Source: Fluviicola sp. XM-24bin1 (GTDB lineage: Bacteria > Bacteroidota > Bacteroidia > Flavobacteriales_D > Crocinitomicaceae). Taken from it: a stretch of 64,000 nt of DNA. Positions 34,025 to 43,388 of this stretch are shown piece after piece. The stretch covers positions 80,465 to 144,464 of the forward strand of contig QCWI01000011.1 of assembly GCA_003149635.1 (NCBI GenBank). Reading direction: 5' to 3'. The notes beneath the pieces were generated by a model. The model worked only from the letters and a program-made list of their open reading frames with translations. It searched no databases and was not told where the DNA came from. Position numbers and translations under genes: made by a program. The stretch's first letter is position 1; each line of letters opens with the position of its first letter.

Positions 34025-37009
34025 ATGAAATCCAAAATCTCCACCCTTATACTCTTAGGGATAGCGACATCGCTAACCTTCATCCTATGGGCTTCATTGG
34101 CCGAAACGAATACTCCTGTAAAGCACGTAAGTCATATTGAACCGACACCGGAACTGGAAGAATCGATCATTCCCAAAGAAGTTCCTTATACTGACAATGT
34201 GTCGAATGCTTGGGTTGATGAAACATTGAGCAAACTTTCCTTAAGAGAGAAAATCGCGCAGTTCTTTATGGTGGCTGTTTATCCGAAACAAAACGAGGTA
34301 CACTTTCAACATATCGATTCTTTGGTATCGAAGCACGGTATTGGTGGAATCATTGTTTTTCAAGGGGATCGCGATCAAGCGAAAAAAGCTATCAAGCGCT
34401 ATCAGGGAAAGGCGAGTATTCCTTTGTTAACAGCCATGGATGCAGAATGGGGGCCAAGCATGCGATTGTCCAATGAGCCAAGATTTCCTTACGCAATTAC
34501 GATAGGTGCGGCGAACGATCCGGCACTTTCACAACACATCGGAGCCTTGATGGGGCAGGAATGTAGAGATTTGGGCGTTCATTTGAATTTTGCCCCTGTA
34601 GCCGATGTGAATAGCAATCCTAAGAATCCAGTAATTGGTTATCGATCTTTTGGTGAAAATCCAAGAAATGTTGGAAAACATGTGGCTGCGACCGTAATAG
34701 GAATGGAAGGACAAAGTGTACTCACAAGTATTAAACATTTCCCTGGACATGGAGATACGGATACCGATTCCCACAAAGAACTTCCATTGGTGAATAATAG
34801 CTATTTGCAGATTCGCGCGATTGATTTCGTGCCATTTCAGGATGGGATCGATGCTGGAGCAAGTACTGTCATGATTGCGCATTTAAACGTTCCAGCATTG
34901 GATTCAACGGGAACGCCATCCAGTTTGTCAAAACCTATTATTCATGGGTATTTGAAAGGAGAGCTAGGATATAATGGACTGATCGTAAGTGATGCGCTTG
35001 GCATGAAAGGTGTATCCAATAAATACGGCAAAACCGAGGTTGTTGTGAAGGCTTTTGAAGCCGGATGTGACATCTTATTGATGCCGGGAAGCGTTGTAAA
35101 AGCAATCGACGCTATTAAAGCGAAAGTCAATGCTGGTGAGATTTCTGAGGAAGAAATCAACATTCGCTGTAAGCGTGTTCTAGCGGCAAAACACAAGTCG
35201 ATTGTAGCTCCAAAACCTATGAAGGAATACACGGAATCTGAGCGTGATTTGTACCGAAAATTGATATTCGAAAAGGCGATTACCGTTTTAAAGAATGATA
35301 ATGATGTGTTGCCAATCAATCGTTTCGATAAGAAGATTGCTGTGGTTACCGTAGGTAAATTCACGGGAAGCGTTCGACCGGCGATGGATAAAGTCACCAA
35401 AGTGGATCATTTCTCGTACAAAACAGGCTCTGAGGCGCTTTCTAAGTTTGGTCCTAAAATCGGGCAGTACGACATGGTAATTTCTACGCTACACGCGGGA
35501 TCCATGCGACCTTCCGGAAACTACAAACTCCCAACAGGATGGAAGTCTTGGTTGACCAAGCTTGGAACGGCCAAGGAAAGTGCATTGGCATTGTTCGGAA
35601 GTCCGCTGGCTTTGAAAGACGTGAAGGAAATTGATGCTATTGATGCTGTGGCAATCGGTTATGAAAACAATTCATTGATGCAAGATCGCATGGGGCAATT
35701 CCTAATGGGGACATTTGGTTCTTCCGGTAAATTGCCAGTAACTGTGGATAGTCGTTTTAAAGTAGGGCATGGTCTTGAAGTGAAGTGGGGCGGACGTTTG
35801 AAAGATTCACAACCCGAAGAATTGGGCATCAATCCTGAGAAATTGAAGCAAATCGACTCAATTGCCATGTTAGGAGTTCGTAATGGTGCATATCCCGGAT
35901 GTCAGGTGGCAGTGGCCATTGAAGGTAAGTTGATCTATGAAAAATCATATGGTCACCATACCTACAGCAAAAAACAAGAAGTTCAAAATACGGATGTGTA
36001 CGACATCGCTTCGATCACCAAGATTGCAGCTTCTACGTTGTCAATTATGCATTTGAACTCGGAAGATAAATTCAACCTCGCAGGAACGCTAGGAGATTAC
36101 ATCCCTGAAATCACTGGTGACAGTCCGTTCAACAATATCGTTTTACGTCAGATGCTTTCGCACCAAGCAGGATTAACCCCTTGGATTCCGTTTTACACGA
36201 AGACCTTGGAGGAAGACAAATCCTTATCCCCGAAATTCTACGCCAAAGCACCGTCTGATTCGTTCAACGTGAAAGTGTCAGACAATCTGTGGATTCGAGG
36301 AGATTACGAAGATGTGATGTACCAAACCATGCTGAATAGCACTTTGGGGCCAAAGCGCTACAAGTATTCAGATGTCGGATATTATTTCATTAAGAAAATC
36401 GTAGAGAAGCAATCAGGCCAATCCTTGGATCAGTTTGTTTTGTCGGAATTCTATGCCCCAATGGGACTGCAATACATGCGCTACAATCCGTTGGAGCACT
36501 TCGAGAAATCGCAGATTACACCTACAGAAAATGATAAGATCTTCCGTAAGCAGCAAATTCACGGATACGTTCATGATCAAGGTGCAGCAATGGTCGGAGG
36601 TGTAGGTGGACATGCGGGATTGTTCTCTAACGCAGGAGATCTGGCTAGCTTGATGCAATTGTTCTTGAACAACGGTTATTACGGCCAAAACTACATCAAA
36701 GAGCAAGTATTGAAGGAGTACACCGATTGTCAGTTTTGCAGCACGAACCGACGCGGCGCTGGATTTGACAAGCCTGTTCGCGAAGGAAAGGGCGGCCCAA
36801 GTTCAAATAAAGTGTCATTGAAAAGTTTTGGTCACACTGGATTTACTGGTACAATCGCTTGGGCAGATCCAGAGAATCAAGTGAATTATGTATTCCTTTC
36901 GAATCGTGTTTACCAAGATGCGGAGAATTGGAAATTGGTTAGAATGGACATTCGTACCAAAATTCAGGACGTGATTTACGAAGCGCTCGTTGAAGCGAAG
37001 CTTAAATAA
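34025..37009 (+). CDS. GH3 beta-N-acetylglucosaminidase fused to a beta-lactamase-like serine hydrolase
   Basis: A 994-residue exported or membrane-anchored protein with an N-terminal hydrophobic signal (residues 5-25, no lipobox). The GH3 domain (about 60-395) has the NagZ-type motif KHFPGHGDTDTDSH (237-250) and the nucleophile Asp323 in VSDALGMKG. A GH3 C-terminal-like domain follows. From about 600 a class C beta-lactamase/PBP-like domain has Ser663-xx-Lys666 (IASITK), Tyr781 (YSDVGYYF) in the YxN position, and HTG near 943. Both active sites look intact. Bacteroidota carry this fusion, presumably for peptidoglycan recycling or turnover. A long inverted repeat lies just after the stop. Confidence 0.92.
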   Translation: MKSKISTLILLGIATSLTFILWASLAETNTPVKHVSHIEPTPELEESIIPKEVPYTDNVSNAWVDETLSKLSLREKIAQFFMVAVYPKQNEVHFQHIDSLVSKHGIGGIIVFQGDRDQAKKAIKRYQGKASIPLLTAMDAEWGPSMRLSNEPRFPYAITIGAANDPALSQHIGALMGQECRDLGVHLNFAPVADVNSNPKNPVIGYRSFGENPRNVGKHVAATVIGMEGQSVLTSIKHFPGHGDTDTDSHKELPLVNNSYLQIRAIDFVPFQDGIDAGASTVMIAHLNVPALDSTGTPSSLSKPIIHGYLKGELGYNGLIVSDALGMKGVSNKYGKTEVVVKAFEAGCDILLMPGSVVKAIDAIKAKVNAGEISEEEINIRCKRVLAAKHKSIVAPKPMKEYTESERDLYRKLIFEKAITVLKNDNDVLPINRFDKKIAVVTVGKFTGSVRPAMDKVTKVDHFSYKTGSEALSKFGPKIGQYDMVISTLHAGSMRPSGNYKLPTGWKSWLTKLGTAKESALALFGSPLALKDVKEIDAIDAVAIGYENNSLMQDRMGQFLMGTFGSSGKLPVTVDSRFKVGHGLEVKWGGRLKDSQPEELGINPEKLKQIDSIAMLGVRNGAYPGCQVAVAIEGKLIYEKSYGHHTYSKKQEVQNTDVYDIASITKIAASTLSIMHLNSEDKFNLAGTLGDYIPEITGDSPFNNIVLRQMLSHQAGLTPWIPFYTKTLEEDKSLSPKFYAKAPSDSFNVKVSDNLWIRGDYEDVMYQTMLNSTLGPKRYKYSDVGYYFIKKIVEKQSGQSLDQFVLSEFYAPMGLQYMRYNPLEHFEKSQITPTENDKIFRKQQIHGYVHDQGAAMVGGVGGHAGLFSNAGDLASLMQLFLNNGYYGQNYIKEQVLKEYTDCQFCSTNRRGAGFDKPVREGKGGPSSNKVSLKSFGHTGFTGTIAWADPENQVNYVFLSNRVYQDAENWKLVRMDIRTKIQDVIYEALVEAKLK

Positions 37010-37010
37010 G

Positions 37011-37082
37011 AAATAATGAGTCAAGAATATTGAATAGGGAAGCACGCTTTATTCAATATTCCTTATTTCTTATTCATTATTT
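37011..37082. repeat. A/T-rich inverted repeat after the GH3 gene
   Basis: AAATAATGA (37011-37019) and GAATATTGAATA (37025-37036) are repeated as exact inverted complements at 37074-37082 and 37050-37061. The right arm has seven more bases between the two blocks. It can fold into a stem of about 21 pairs and may terminate transcription. Confidence 0.65.
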
Positions 37083-37189
37083 CAATTTAAGATTTAAAGA
37101 ATACTCGAAACTCACGCAAGCAGTGCAGTCCTGTATCCTAGAATAATGTATACTTTTACGAGGAATTAGGCGAAATAAACGTGAAGTTG

Positions 37190-38317
37190 ATGAAAATAGG
37201 AATTGTATTGTATCCAACCTATGGGGGAAGTGGAGTAGTAGCAACAGAGTTGGGGAAATCACTTGCCAAGAAAGGACATGAAGTTCATTTCATCACGTAC
37301 TCGCAGCCGGTTCGATTGAGCGGTTTTCGCAAGAACGTATATTACCACGAAGTAGCCGTTTCTGATTACCCGCTTTTCGAATACACGCCATACGAGACAG
37401 TTCTAGCCAGTAAAATGGTAGATGTGGTAAAGCGTGAATCGCTCGAACTTTTGCACGTACATTACGCTATTCCGCATGCATCAGCTGCTTACATGGCAAA
37501 AATGATTTTGCGTCAGCAAGGATTCGAAATTCCTTTTGTAACTACATTGCACGGAACGGACATTACACTCGTTGGGAAAGATCCTTCGTTTGAACCGGTA
37601 ATTACCTTCTGTCTAAACGAATCCGATGCCGTAACGGCCGTTTCGGAGAGTTTAAAGAAGGATACGTACAAGCATTTCAACACCAGTCGTGAGATTCAGG
37701 TGATTCCCAATTTCATTCATACCAAGCGAATGGCGATTGAAGATATAGATGATATCCGAGCTCGTTATGCCAATCCAGGTGAGCCTCTATTGTGTCACAT
37801 TTCCAATTTCCGCAAGGTAAAGAGGGTAGAAGACGTATTGAAAATATTTGCTCGTGTGAATAAGCGCATTCCATCGAAAATTTTGATGGTGGGTGACGGG
37901 CCAGAGCGCTATAAACTAGAGGAATTGTGTACGATGTTGGGATTGTGCTCTCGCGTCAAGTTTATTGGAAAAGTACGCGATACACAAGCCGTTTTGGAAA
38001 TTTCAGACCTCTTCTTATTGCCTTCTGAAACGGAAAGCTTTGGTTTGGCAGCGCTAGAAGCCATGGCTGTTGGTGTACCAGTTATTTCTTCAAATACAGG
38101 GGGAATTCCTGAAGTGAACGTACATGGAGTTACTGGGTTCCTTTCTGACGTTGGTGATGTTGATGACATGGCCAAAAATGCTTTGCATATCCTTGGTGAT
38201 AAGGATCGATTGCACGAATTCAAAATGAACGCACGTAAGCACTCGGAAAAGTTCAATCTTGAGAAGGTTGTAGCTCAATACGAAGAAGTGTACAACAGCT
38301 TGTTAGTTACAAACTAA
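37190..38317 (+). CDS. bshA: N-acetyl-alpha-D-glucosaminyl L-malate synthase (bacillithiol pathway)
   Basis: GT4 retaining glycosyltransferase that joins GlcNAc from UDP-GlcNAc to L-malate, the first step of bacillithiol synthesis. The 375 residues start MKIGIVLYPTYGGSGVVATE, the hallmark N-terminus of BshA, followed by GHEVHFITYSQPVRL. The GT4 donor motif is PSETESFGLAALEAMA. A GTG three codons upstream is possible, but the ATG at 37190 matches the family. The partner genes bshB and bshC are not in this window. The stop overlaps the convergent gene at 38314 by 4 bases. Confidence 0.93.
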   Translation: MKIGIVLYPTYGGSGVVATELGKSLAKKGHEVHFITYSQPVRLSGFRKNVYYHEVAVSDYPLFEYTPYETVLASKMVDVVKRESLELLHVHYAIPHASAAYMAKMILRQQGFEIPFVTTLHGTDITLVGKDPSFEPVITFCLNESDAVTAVSESLKKDTYKHFNTSREIQVIPNFIHTKRMAIEDIDDIRARYANPGEPLLCHISNFRKVKRVEDVLKIFARVNKRIPSKILMVGDGPERYKLEELCTMLGLCSRVKFIGKVRDTQAVLEISDLFLLPSETESFGLAALEAMAVGVPVISSNTGGIPEVNVHGVTGFLSDVGDVDDMAKNALHILGDKDRLHEFKMNARKHSEKFNLEKVVAQYEEVYNSLLVTN

Positions 38318-39837
38318 TCTATGGCTCGGTAGAGCACGATACTACCATTATCTCCCAATTCTTTAAATCTCGTTTTGAAACGATCGTATAGATAAGGGCG
38401 TTCGTCGATGTGAGCAACTACGTATTGTCCTTTCGGAAATCTTGGCACCAATTCTCCTGCGTTTGGCATTTGACGAATTGTCCCATTATGATTTAGATGC
38501 TGTAATACTTCCTGACCGATTCCCCAATTCTTTGGGATGGCTACGGCTAAAGGATCAAACGGCTTTACACCATGTTTTTTCAATAATTCATCGCCTCCTC
38601 GAAATGTAAATGCCAGGTTCTTTCCTTGGCTCGTTCTGTTTAGTTCATTCCGAACGTTTTGCGTCCAATTCCCTTCACTGAGCATTATCAATAGCAACAG
38701 GAGCAGTCCACCAACTGACATTTTAGGGTATCGATACATCCAATCAATGTTCAATCGATCCACAATAAAAATGGCTATCAGCACAAAAGGAAGCAATAAC
38801 AATTTCAGAAAGTAGACATCGCTGTAGATCACTTGATATGGATTCAATATTGCCACTCCAACCGCAAGTACAGCAAATAATGAAAAACGAAGGAAAGGAT
38901 CATTCTTCCAAGCGACAGTCACTCTCTTTCGGAAGGCTTGATAGCCTAGAACCAATAAGACAATGGCTCCAACAACTGTTTGGAAAACCGTGAAATAGTG
39001 TAGTTTCCATGAATCCCAAATGGAATTAGAGACGGATTGATCATACACCCAATCTTGGAGGAATCCTGCAAATTGACTTCCATATTCCTCTTTCTGACTA
39101 TAAAAGAAGATCAAGGAGAGAAGAACAGGCAAATAGATCAAGCTGATAAATAGGATTTTTCGCAAATCAACGTACTTACTAAAAACAGGTCGATTGACAA
39201 TTAGAACTGTCGCACCTATCATGAATAGAACAAGATCAGTAGAAGTGAGGACTCCGACAAGCATCCAAAGTAATGCCGAATATCCCTTTTTTAACTCATT
39301 AGAAATATGGAATTGATACAAATAGTACGTTCCAATGATTACGCAACTTAACGCTGGAATCTCTGGCAAGAAATTGCTTTGATAGAAGGCAAAAATGGGA
39401 GCAGACGCCATAAAAACAAAGATAAATAGCGACTTTCCAATATGATTGGTGACGCGCAATGCAAGCAAATACAAGAAGAATAATCCGACAAATCCCCACA
39501 GAATATTGTACCATTGAACAACTTCGGTAAGTTGCGCACCCGATAAGGAATGAATCACTGCTGGAACAAACGCGTGAATAGGGAAGTGCGCCGCTGTAAT
39601 TCGCGAAGAACTAGATTGATTCACATCGTACTCACCATTTTGATAATTGTACGCTGGCGTTTCCGCGTGAAAGAAATCGAAACCATTGTTTACAAAGCCT
39701 TGAGCAATAGCGAGATTCGCCCCTTGTTCTCCATGAGCCGTCCCTCCTTGATTGGCCCCGAGCACCGCAGAGTGCAATCCAAAAAACAAGGCCAGAGCTA
39801 CAACACAAAAAGCAAGAAATGCATAGCGCTTTGTCAT
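38314..39837 (-). CDS. Polytopic membrane protein, GT39-like
   Basis: A 507-residue protein with about eleven hydrophobic segments from residue 5 to about 385 and a soluble tail of about 120 residues. The first outer loop contains HGEQGANLAIAQGFVNNGFD, an acidic loop in the place where GT39/ArnT-type transferases hold their catalytic residue. The family is conserved in Bacteroidota, but its sugar and acceptor are unknown, and the transferase call rests on topology. It converges on bshA with a 4-base overlap. Its upstream gap carries the GGTAAAA tandem repeat. Confidence 0.7.
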   Translation of the reverse strand: MTKRYAFLAFCVVALALFFGLHSAVLGANQGGTAHGEQGANLAIAQGFVNNGFDFFHAETPAYNYQNGEYDVNQSSSSRITAAHFPIHAFVPAVIHSLSGAQLTEVVQWYNILWGFVGLFFLYLLALRVTNHIGKSLFIFVFMASAPIFAFYQSNFLPEIPALSCVIIGTYYLYQFHISNELKKGYSALLWMLVGVLTSTDLVLFMIGATVLIVNRPVFSKYVDLRKILFISLIYLPVLLSLIFFYSQKEEYGSQFAGFLQDWVYDQSVSNSIWDSWKLHYFTVFQTVVGAIVLLVLGYQAFRKRVTVAWKNDPFLRFSLFAVLAVGVAILNPYQVIYSDVYFLKLLLLPFVLIAIFIVDRLNIDWMYRYPKMSVGGLLLLLLIMLSEGNWTQNVRNELNRTSQGKNLAFTFRGGDELLKKHGVKPFDPLAVAIPKNWGIGQEVLQHLNHNGTIRQMPNAGELVPRFPKGQYVVAHIDERPYLYDRFKTRFKELGDNGSIVLYRAID

Positions 39838-39865
39838 GGTGATAAAGGTAGAAATTTAGTTGATT

Positions 39866-39958
39866 GGTAAAAGGTAAAAGGTAAAAGGTAAAAGGTAAAA
39901 GGTAGAAGGTAGAAGGTAGAGGGTATAAAGTCTTTGCCTTCTACTTTCTACCTTCTGC
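39866..39958. repeat. 7-bp tandem repeat (GGTAAAA) with complementary pyrimidine arm
   Basis: Nine consecutive 7-bp units: five GGTAAAA, two GGTAGAA, one GGTAGAG and one GGTATAA (39866-39928). They are followed by CCTTCTACTTTCTACCTTCT, which pairs with the GGTAGAAGGTAGAA part. The same composite occurs at 5964-6026. It is a simple-sequence element, not a CRISPR array, because there are no spacers. Confidence 0.85.
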
Positions 39959-39981
39959 AACTTCCTCTTATCGTCTTTATT

Positions 39982-40695
39982 CTATTTTTCCTTGATCGAA
40001 AACTTCACATAAATCGAAGCTTGTAAGCGGATTTTCTCAAAGCCTATCTCTGGCAAACCTCCTGTCACAACGCTTCCGCCTTCTTCTTCGGCGACGTAAC
40101 TACGTTGAATGTTGTTTGCAAAACTATTGAAGTAATAATTCGGATCATTCTCACGCACTTCAATCGCATTTCCCGTTTCTTCACCAATAGCGTTCAATAG
40201 ATAATCGGCTTTCTCTTTAGCAGCTTTAATGGCATCGATACGCAGTTGTTTGCGCAATTCAACAATATCGGAACGCTCCGTCCTTGAGATGTAGGCATCC
40301 AAAATTTCCAGTTCATCCAACTTTGTGAAGACTTTGTTGACTTCTTCTGCTGTCCCCAATTTTAAAGTATAAGACTTTGTGGTAATCACTTCTTTTCTTC
40401 GAAAACGGATTTTTACATAATCGGATTCAGAATCTGAGAGCACCAAGTTTTCCAAGGAAAGTCCGATATCCTGCAATCCTTTCTTTAAACTAGCTTCTTG
40501 TTGTTCCACGGTGATTGTTTGCTTTCCTTCTTCACGCTCCCGAATCGTAATAGCCACGTAGATTTCATCCGGCATGATTTCTAATCTAGCAGTGCCCGTT
40601 ACTTCAATGTGTGGTGTAGGTTCTTTCTCTTGGGCGATAGTAGGAGTTATGGTACTCACGAATAGAATCGCTATCAATAATTTGAACATTTTCAT
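39982..40695 (-). CDS. Periplasmic SIMPL-domain (DUF541) protein
   Basis: A 237-residue exported protein (signal peptide MKMFKLLIAILFVSTITPTIA). It has the SIMPL features: an N-terminal IEVTGTARLEIMPDEIYVAI strand, a helical middle with many Lys/Glu, and a C-terminal strand ending IYVKFSIKEK. The LRKQLRIDAIKAAKEKADYL segment is typical. SIMPL proteins are widespread envelope proteins of poorly defined role, some linked to oxidative stress. It appears monocistronic, and no promoter consensus was found upstream. Confidence 0.88.
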   Translation of the reverse strand: MKMFKLLIAILFVSTITPTIAQEKEPTPHIEVTGTARLEIMPDEIYVAITIREREEGKQTITVEQQEASLKKGLQDIGLSLENLVLSDSESDYVKIRFRRKEVITTKSYTLKLGTAEEVNKVFTKLDELEILDAYISRTERSDIVELRKQLRIDAIKAAKEKADYLLNAIGEETGNAIEVRENDPNYYFNSFANNIQRSYVAEEEGGSVVTGGLPEIGFEKIRLQASIYVKFSIKEK

Positions 40696-40808
40696 GTGAT
40701 TGGTTTTTAGTGTTATAAGTTCGAATATATGGTTTATACAGTTGCAGGCGAAATTCGTTTAAAGAGAAAAGATCGCTTTGCTCTTTCCGTCTTTCATCTC
40801 GCTAAAAC

Positions 40809-40838
40809 AAAAAAGCCCTAATCGTAATGACCAGGGCT
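40809..40838 (-). terminator. Intrinsic terminator after the thiolase gene
   Basis: On the minus strand AGCCCT and AGGGCT enclose a 13-base loop and are followed by a run of T (A-run at 40809-40814 on the plus strand), 24 bases past the thiolase stop. Confidence 0.75.
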
Positions 40839-40861
40839 CTTAGTATTATTTCAGGAGAATC

Positions 40862-42040
40862 TTAGATATTCTCAATAATCATAGCAGAAGCGCCACCGCC
40901 TCCGTTACAAATACCAGCACCACCGAACTTCGCTCCGTTTTGCTTCAATACATTGATCAACGTAACGATGATTCGTGATCCACTGCTTCCAAGTGGGTGT
41001 CCCAAAGCTACAGCTCCACCGTTTACATCAACTTTCGCTGGATCCAATTCCAATTTCTGAGTATTCACGATTCCTACTACTGAGAACGCTTCGTTCAATT
41101 CCCAGAAATCAATATCTGAAGCTTCCATTCCTGCTTTTTTCAACGCTTTTGGAACTGCCTTTGACGGTGCAGTAGTAAACCACTCTGGCTCATGCGCAGC
41201 ATCGGCGTAAGAGACGATCTTAGCTATTGGCTTCAATCCCAATTCTTCTACTTTTTCTTTGCTCGCCAATACAAGGGCAGAAGCTCCGTCATTCAAAGTA
41301 GAAGCGTTTGCAGCTGTTACAGTACCTTCTTTTGTAAACACGGCACGTAATTGAGGAATCTTCTCCATTTTCACGTTCGTGTATTCTTCGTCTTTTTCTA
41401 CTACAACTGGCTCTCCACGACGTTGTGGAACTTCCACTGGAACTACTTCCTCATCAAATTTTCCAGCATCCCAAGCAGCCGCTGCACGATTGTACGAATC
41501 AATAGCGAAATTATCCTGATCTTCACGTGTGATGTTGTACTCATCCGCACATTTATCAGCGCAAACTCCCATGTGTACTTGGTTGTAAACGTCAGTCAAT
41601 CCGTCTTTCACCATTCCATCGGTCATCTTTACATCACCCAACTTCACGGCATTACGCGCGTTCATGTAGTGAGGTACGCTACTCATGTTTTCCATTCCTC
41701 CAGCAACAACGATGTCATTGTCTCCAGTCAGAATCGATTGAGCTGCTAATGAAATCGACTTCATTCCGGATGCACATACCTTATTTACAGTAGTACATGG
41801 AACGGACTGTGGAATTCCAGCTTTCAAAGCAGCCTGACGTGCAGGCGCTTGACCTAGATTCGCTTGCAATACGTTCCCCATGAAAACTTCTTGTACTTGG
41901 TCTGCTGCGATTCCAGCTTTGTTAAGTGCTCCTGTGATTGCAACGCTTCCCAAAGTTGGTGCAGGTACTGTAGACAAAGCTCCTCCAAAGCTACCCATAG
42001 GTGTACGAACTGCAGATACGATGTATACTTCTTTGCTCAT
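40862..42040 (-). CDS. Acetyl-CoA C-acyltransferase (thiolase)
   Basis: A 392-residue thiolase. The nucleophile Cys89 lies in VNKVCASGMKS, the second site is ALGHPLGSSGSR (His near 349) and the third GICNGGGGAS (Cys near 379), so the active site is complete. Length and the N-terminal YIVSAVRTPMGSFGG fit acetyl-CoA acetyltransferases. It could work in acetoacetyl-CoA synthesis or in beta-oxidation; the neighbours do not decide. It has its own terminator, and its start at 42040 is the only sensible one. Confidence 0.93.
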   Translation of the reverse strand: MSKEVYIVSAVRTPMGSFGGALSTVPAPTLGSVAITGALNKAGIAADQVQEVFMGNVLQANLGQAPARQAALKAGIPQSVPCTTVNKVCASGMKSISLAAQSILTGDNDIVVAGGMENMSSVPHYMNARNAVKLGDVKMTDGMVKDGLTDVYNQVHMGVCADKCADEYNITREDQDNFAIDSYNRAAAAWDAGKFDEEVVPVEVPQRRGEPVVVEKDEEYTNVKMEKIPQLRAVFTKEGTVTAANASTLNDGASALVLASKEKVEELGLKPIAKIVSYADAAHEPEWFTTAPSKAVPKALKKAGMEASDIDFWELNEAFSVVGIVNTQKLELDPAKVDVNGGAVALGHPLGSSGSRIIVTLINVLKQNGAKFGGAGICNGGGGASAMIIENI

Positions 42041-42192
42041 ATTTCTAGTTTTTAAAGTCGCACGAATTTAACAAAATCAGAGCATTATTTCCAGTTATTT
42101 CACCGCGCTAACACTCAGTTGTTATCATCTTTGAGCTGATATATTATGCGTGCCGAAAAGGATGCCTTATATTCGCTGCAAATTTGAAGAAT

Positions 42193-43170
42193 ATGCGATA
42201 TTTTCTGATAACCCTTTTATTATTTACAAGCATCACTTCTTTTTCTCAAGATGCTTCTGATTCCACCTCTCAAGAGGAACAACCGCCATGGCTTGTCAAG
42301 TCAATTTTTGGAATGAATGGAACCAATTCATCCTTTGTGAACTGGAATGCCGGAGGACGAAACAACATTTCATTGCTTGGATTTGTCAGTGCTTCAGCCG
42401 TTTTTAACAGTACTAAAATTGACTGGAACAACACCTTAGATTTATCCTTGGGAGGATTACAATTCCTAGACGGCAGTGGAGAAGGACTTCAAAAAACAGA
42501 CGATCGTATTGAGTTTTCTTCGAAGATTGGATACCGATTAAAGCAAAACAAGTATTACTACGTTTCATTCCTAGGTGGATTCAGAACACAGTTTTTGGAT
42601 GGTTTTGATTTTCCAAATGACTCAACACCTATTTCGACTTTTATGGCTCCTGGATACGTTAATCTCGCATTGGGGATCAACTACAAGCCGAACGACAATC
42701 TTTCTGTATTCCTGTCACCTATATCTTCGAAAATGACATTTGTTCGAGATCAAAACTTGGCAAACCTAGGAGCATTTGGTGTTGACCCTGGCGTATTCGA
42801 TACGATTACCGGTACTTTTACAACGCTGGGGCGTCAGTTTCGTCCTGAGTTTGGAGCCTATTTCCGAGTGATTTACAATCGTGAGGTGGCGAAGAATATC
42901 GAAATGAAATCACGCTTGGAACTCTTTAGCAATTACATCGATCGACCTCAAAATATTGACGTCAATGCCGATGTATTATTCAACTTTAAGGTCAACAGCT
43001 GGTTCAGCGCTTCTGCGAATTTCACTTTGATTTACGATCATGACATTCTGATCACAGATGCTAACGGAAATACAGGGCCAAGAACTCAGTTCAGATCTGT
43101 ACTCGGAGTTGGAGTTTCTTATACAATGAAGAACTTCAAGGAGAAGAATAAAGAAGAGAAAGAAAAGTAA
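42193..43170 (+). CDS. DUF3078 outer-membrane beta-barrel-like protein
   Basis: A 325-residue exported protein with a signal peptide (MRYFLITLLLFTSITSFSQ). The mature part has the DUF3078 pattern: WNAGGRNNISLLGFVSASA near the start, paired amphipathic strands (RIEFSSKIGYRLKQNKYYYV), and FRPEFGAYFRVIYNREVAKN. A barrel in the outer membrane is probable; function is unknown. The frame is open to a TTG three codons upstream, but the ATG at 42193 begins with the signal peptide. TATATTCG (42168-42175, one mismatch from TAnnTTTG) may be the promoter. A strong terminator follows. Confidence 0.85.
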   Translation: MRYFLITLLLFTSITSFSQDASDSTSQEEQPPWLVKSIFGMNGTNSSFVNWNAGGRNNISLLGFVSASAVFNSTKIDWNNTLDLSLGGLQFLDGSGEGLQKTDDRIEFSSKIGYRLKQNKYYYVSFLGGFRTQFLDGFDFPNDSTPISTFMAPGYVNLALGINYKPNDNLSVFLSPISSKMTFVRDQNLANLGAFGVDPGVFDTITGTFTTLGRQFRPEFGAYFRVIYNREVAKNIEMKSRLELFSNYIDRPQNIDVNADVLFNFKVNSWFSASANFTLIYDHDILITDANGNTGPRTQFRSVLGVGVSYTMKNFKEKNKEEKEK

Positions 43171-43196
43171 GACTGATAAACTTTCTTAAAATATTA

Positions 43197-43225
43197 AGCT
43201 CTGCCATCTCGGCGGAGCTTTTTTT
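43197..43225 (+). terminator. Intrinsic terminator after the DUF3078 gene
   Basis: AGCTCTGCC pairs with GGCGGAGCT across ATCTC with one mismatch, followed by seven T. Confidence 0.85.
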
Positions 43226-43373
43226 GATTCTATTCTCAACTTATTCAAATGGAATAATTGGTTGATATATAGCGGCATATGAGGTTTCTTCTGAATTTTT
43301 AACTGTGATTTTATCCCTCGGTTACATCGCCGGCCCGGCTCGTCCTTGGTCTTCAAAAGCTCGCGCTTTTTCT

Positions 43374-43381
43374 TATTTTTG
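43374..43381 (+). promoter_or_regulatory. TAnnTTTG element of the VWA-domain gene
   Basis: TATTTTTG, seven bases before the ATG at 43389. A small AAAAGC-TCGC-GCTTTT hairpin (43355-43370) lies immediately upstream. Confidence 0.4.
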
Positions 43382-43388
43382 ATTCCTT

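Noticed and set aside
39866..39928. CRISPR-like tandem array
   Set aside because: Units are only 7 bp with no spacers, and no cas genes are present.
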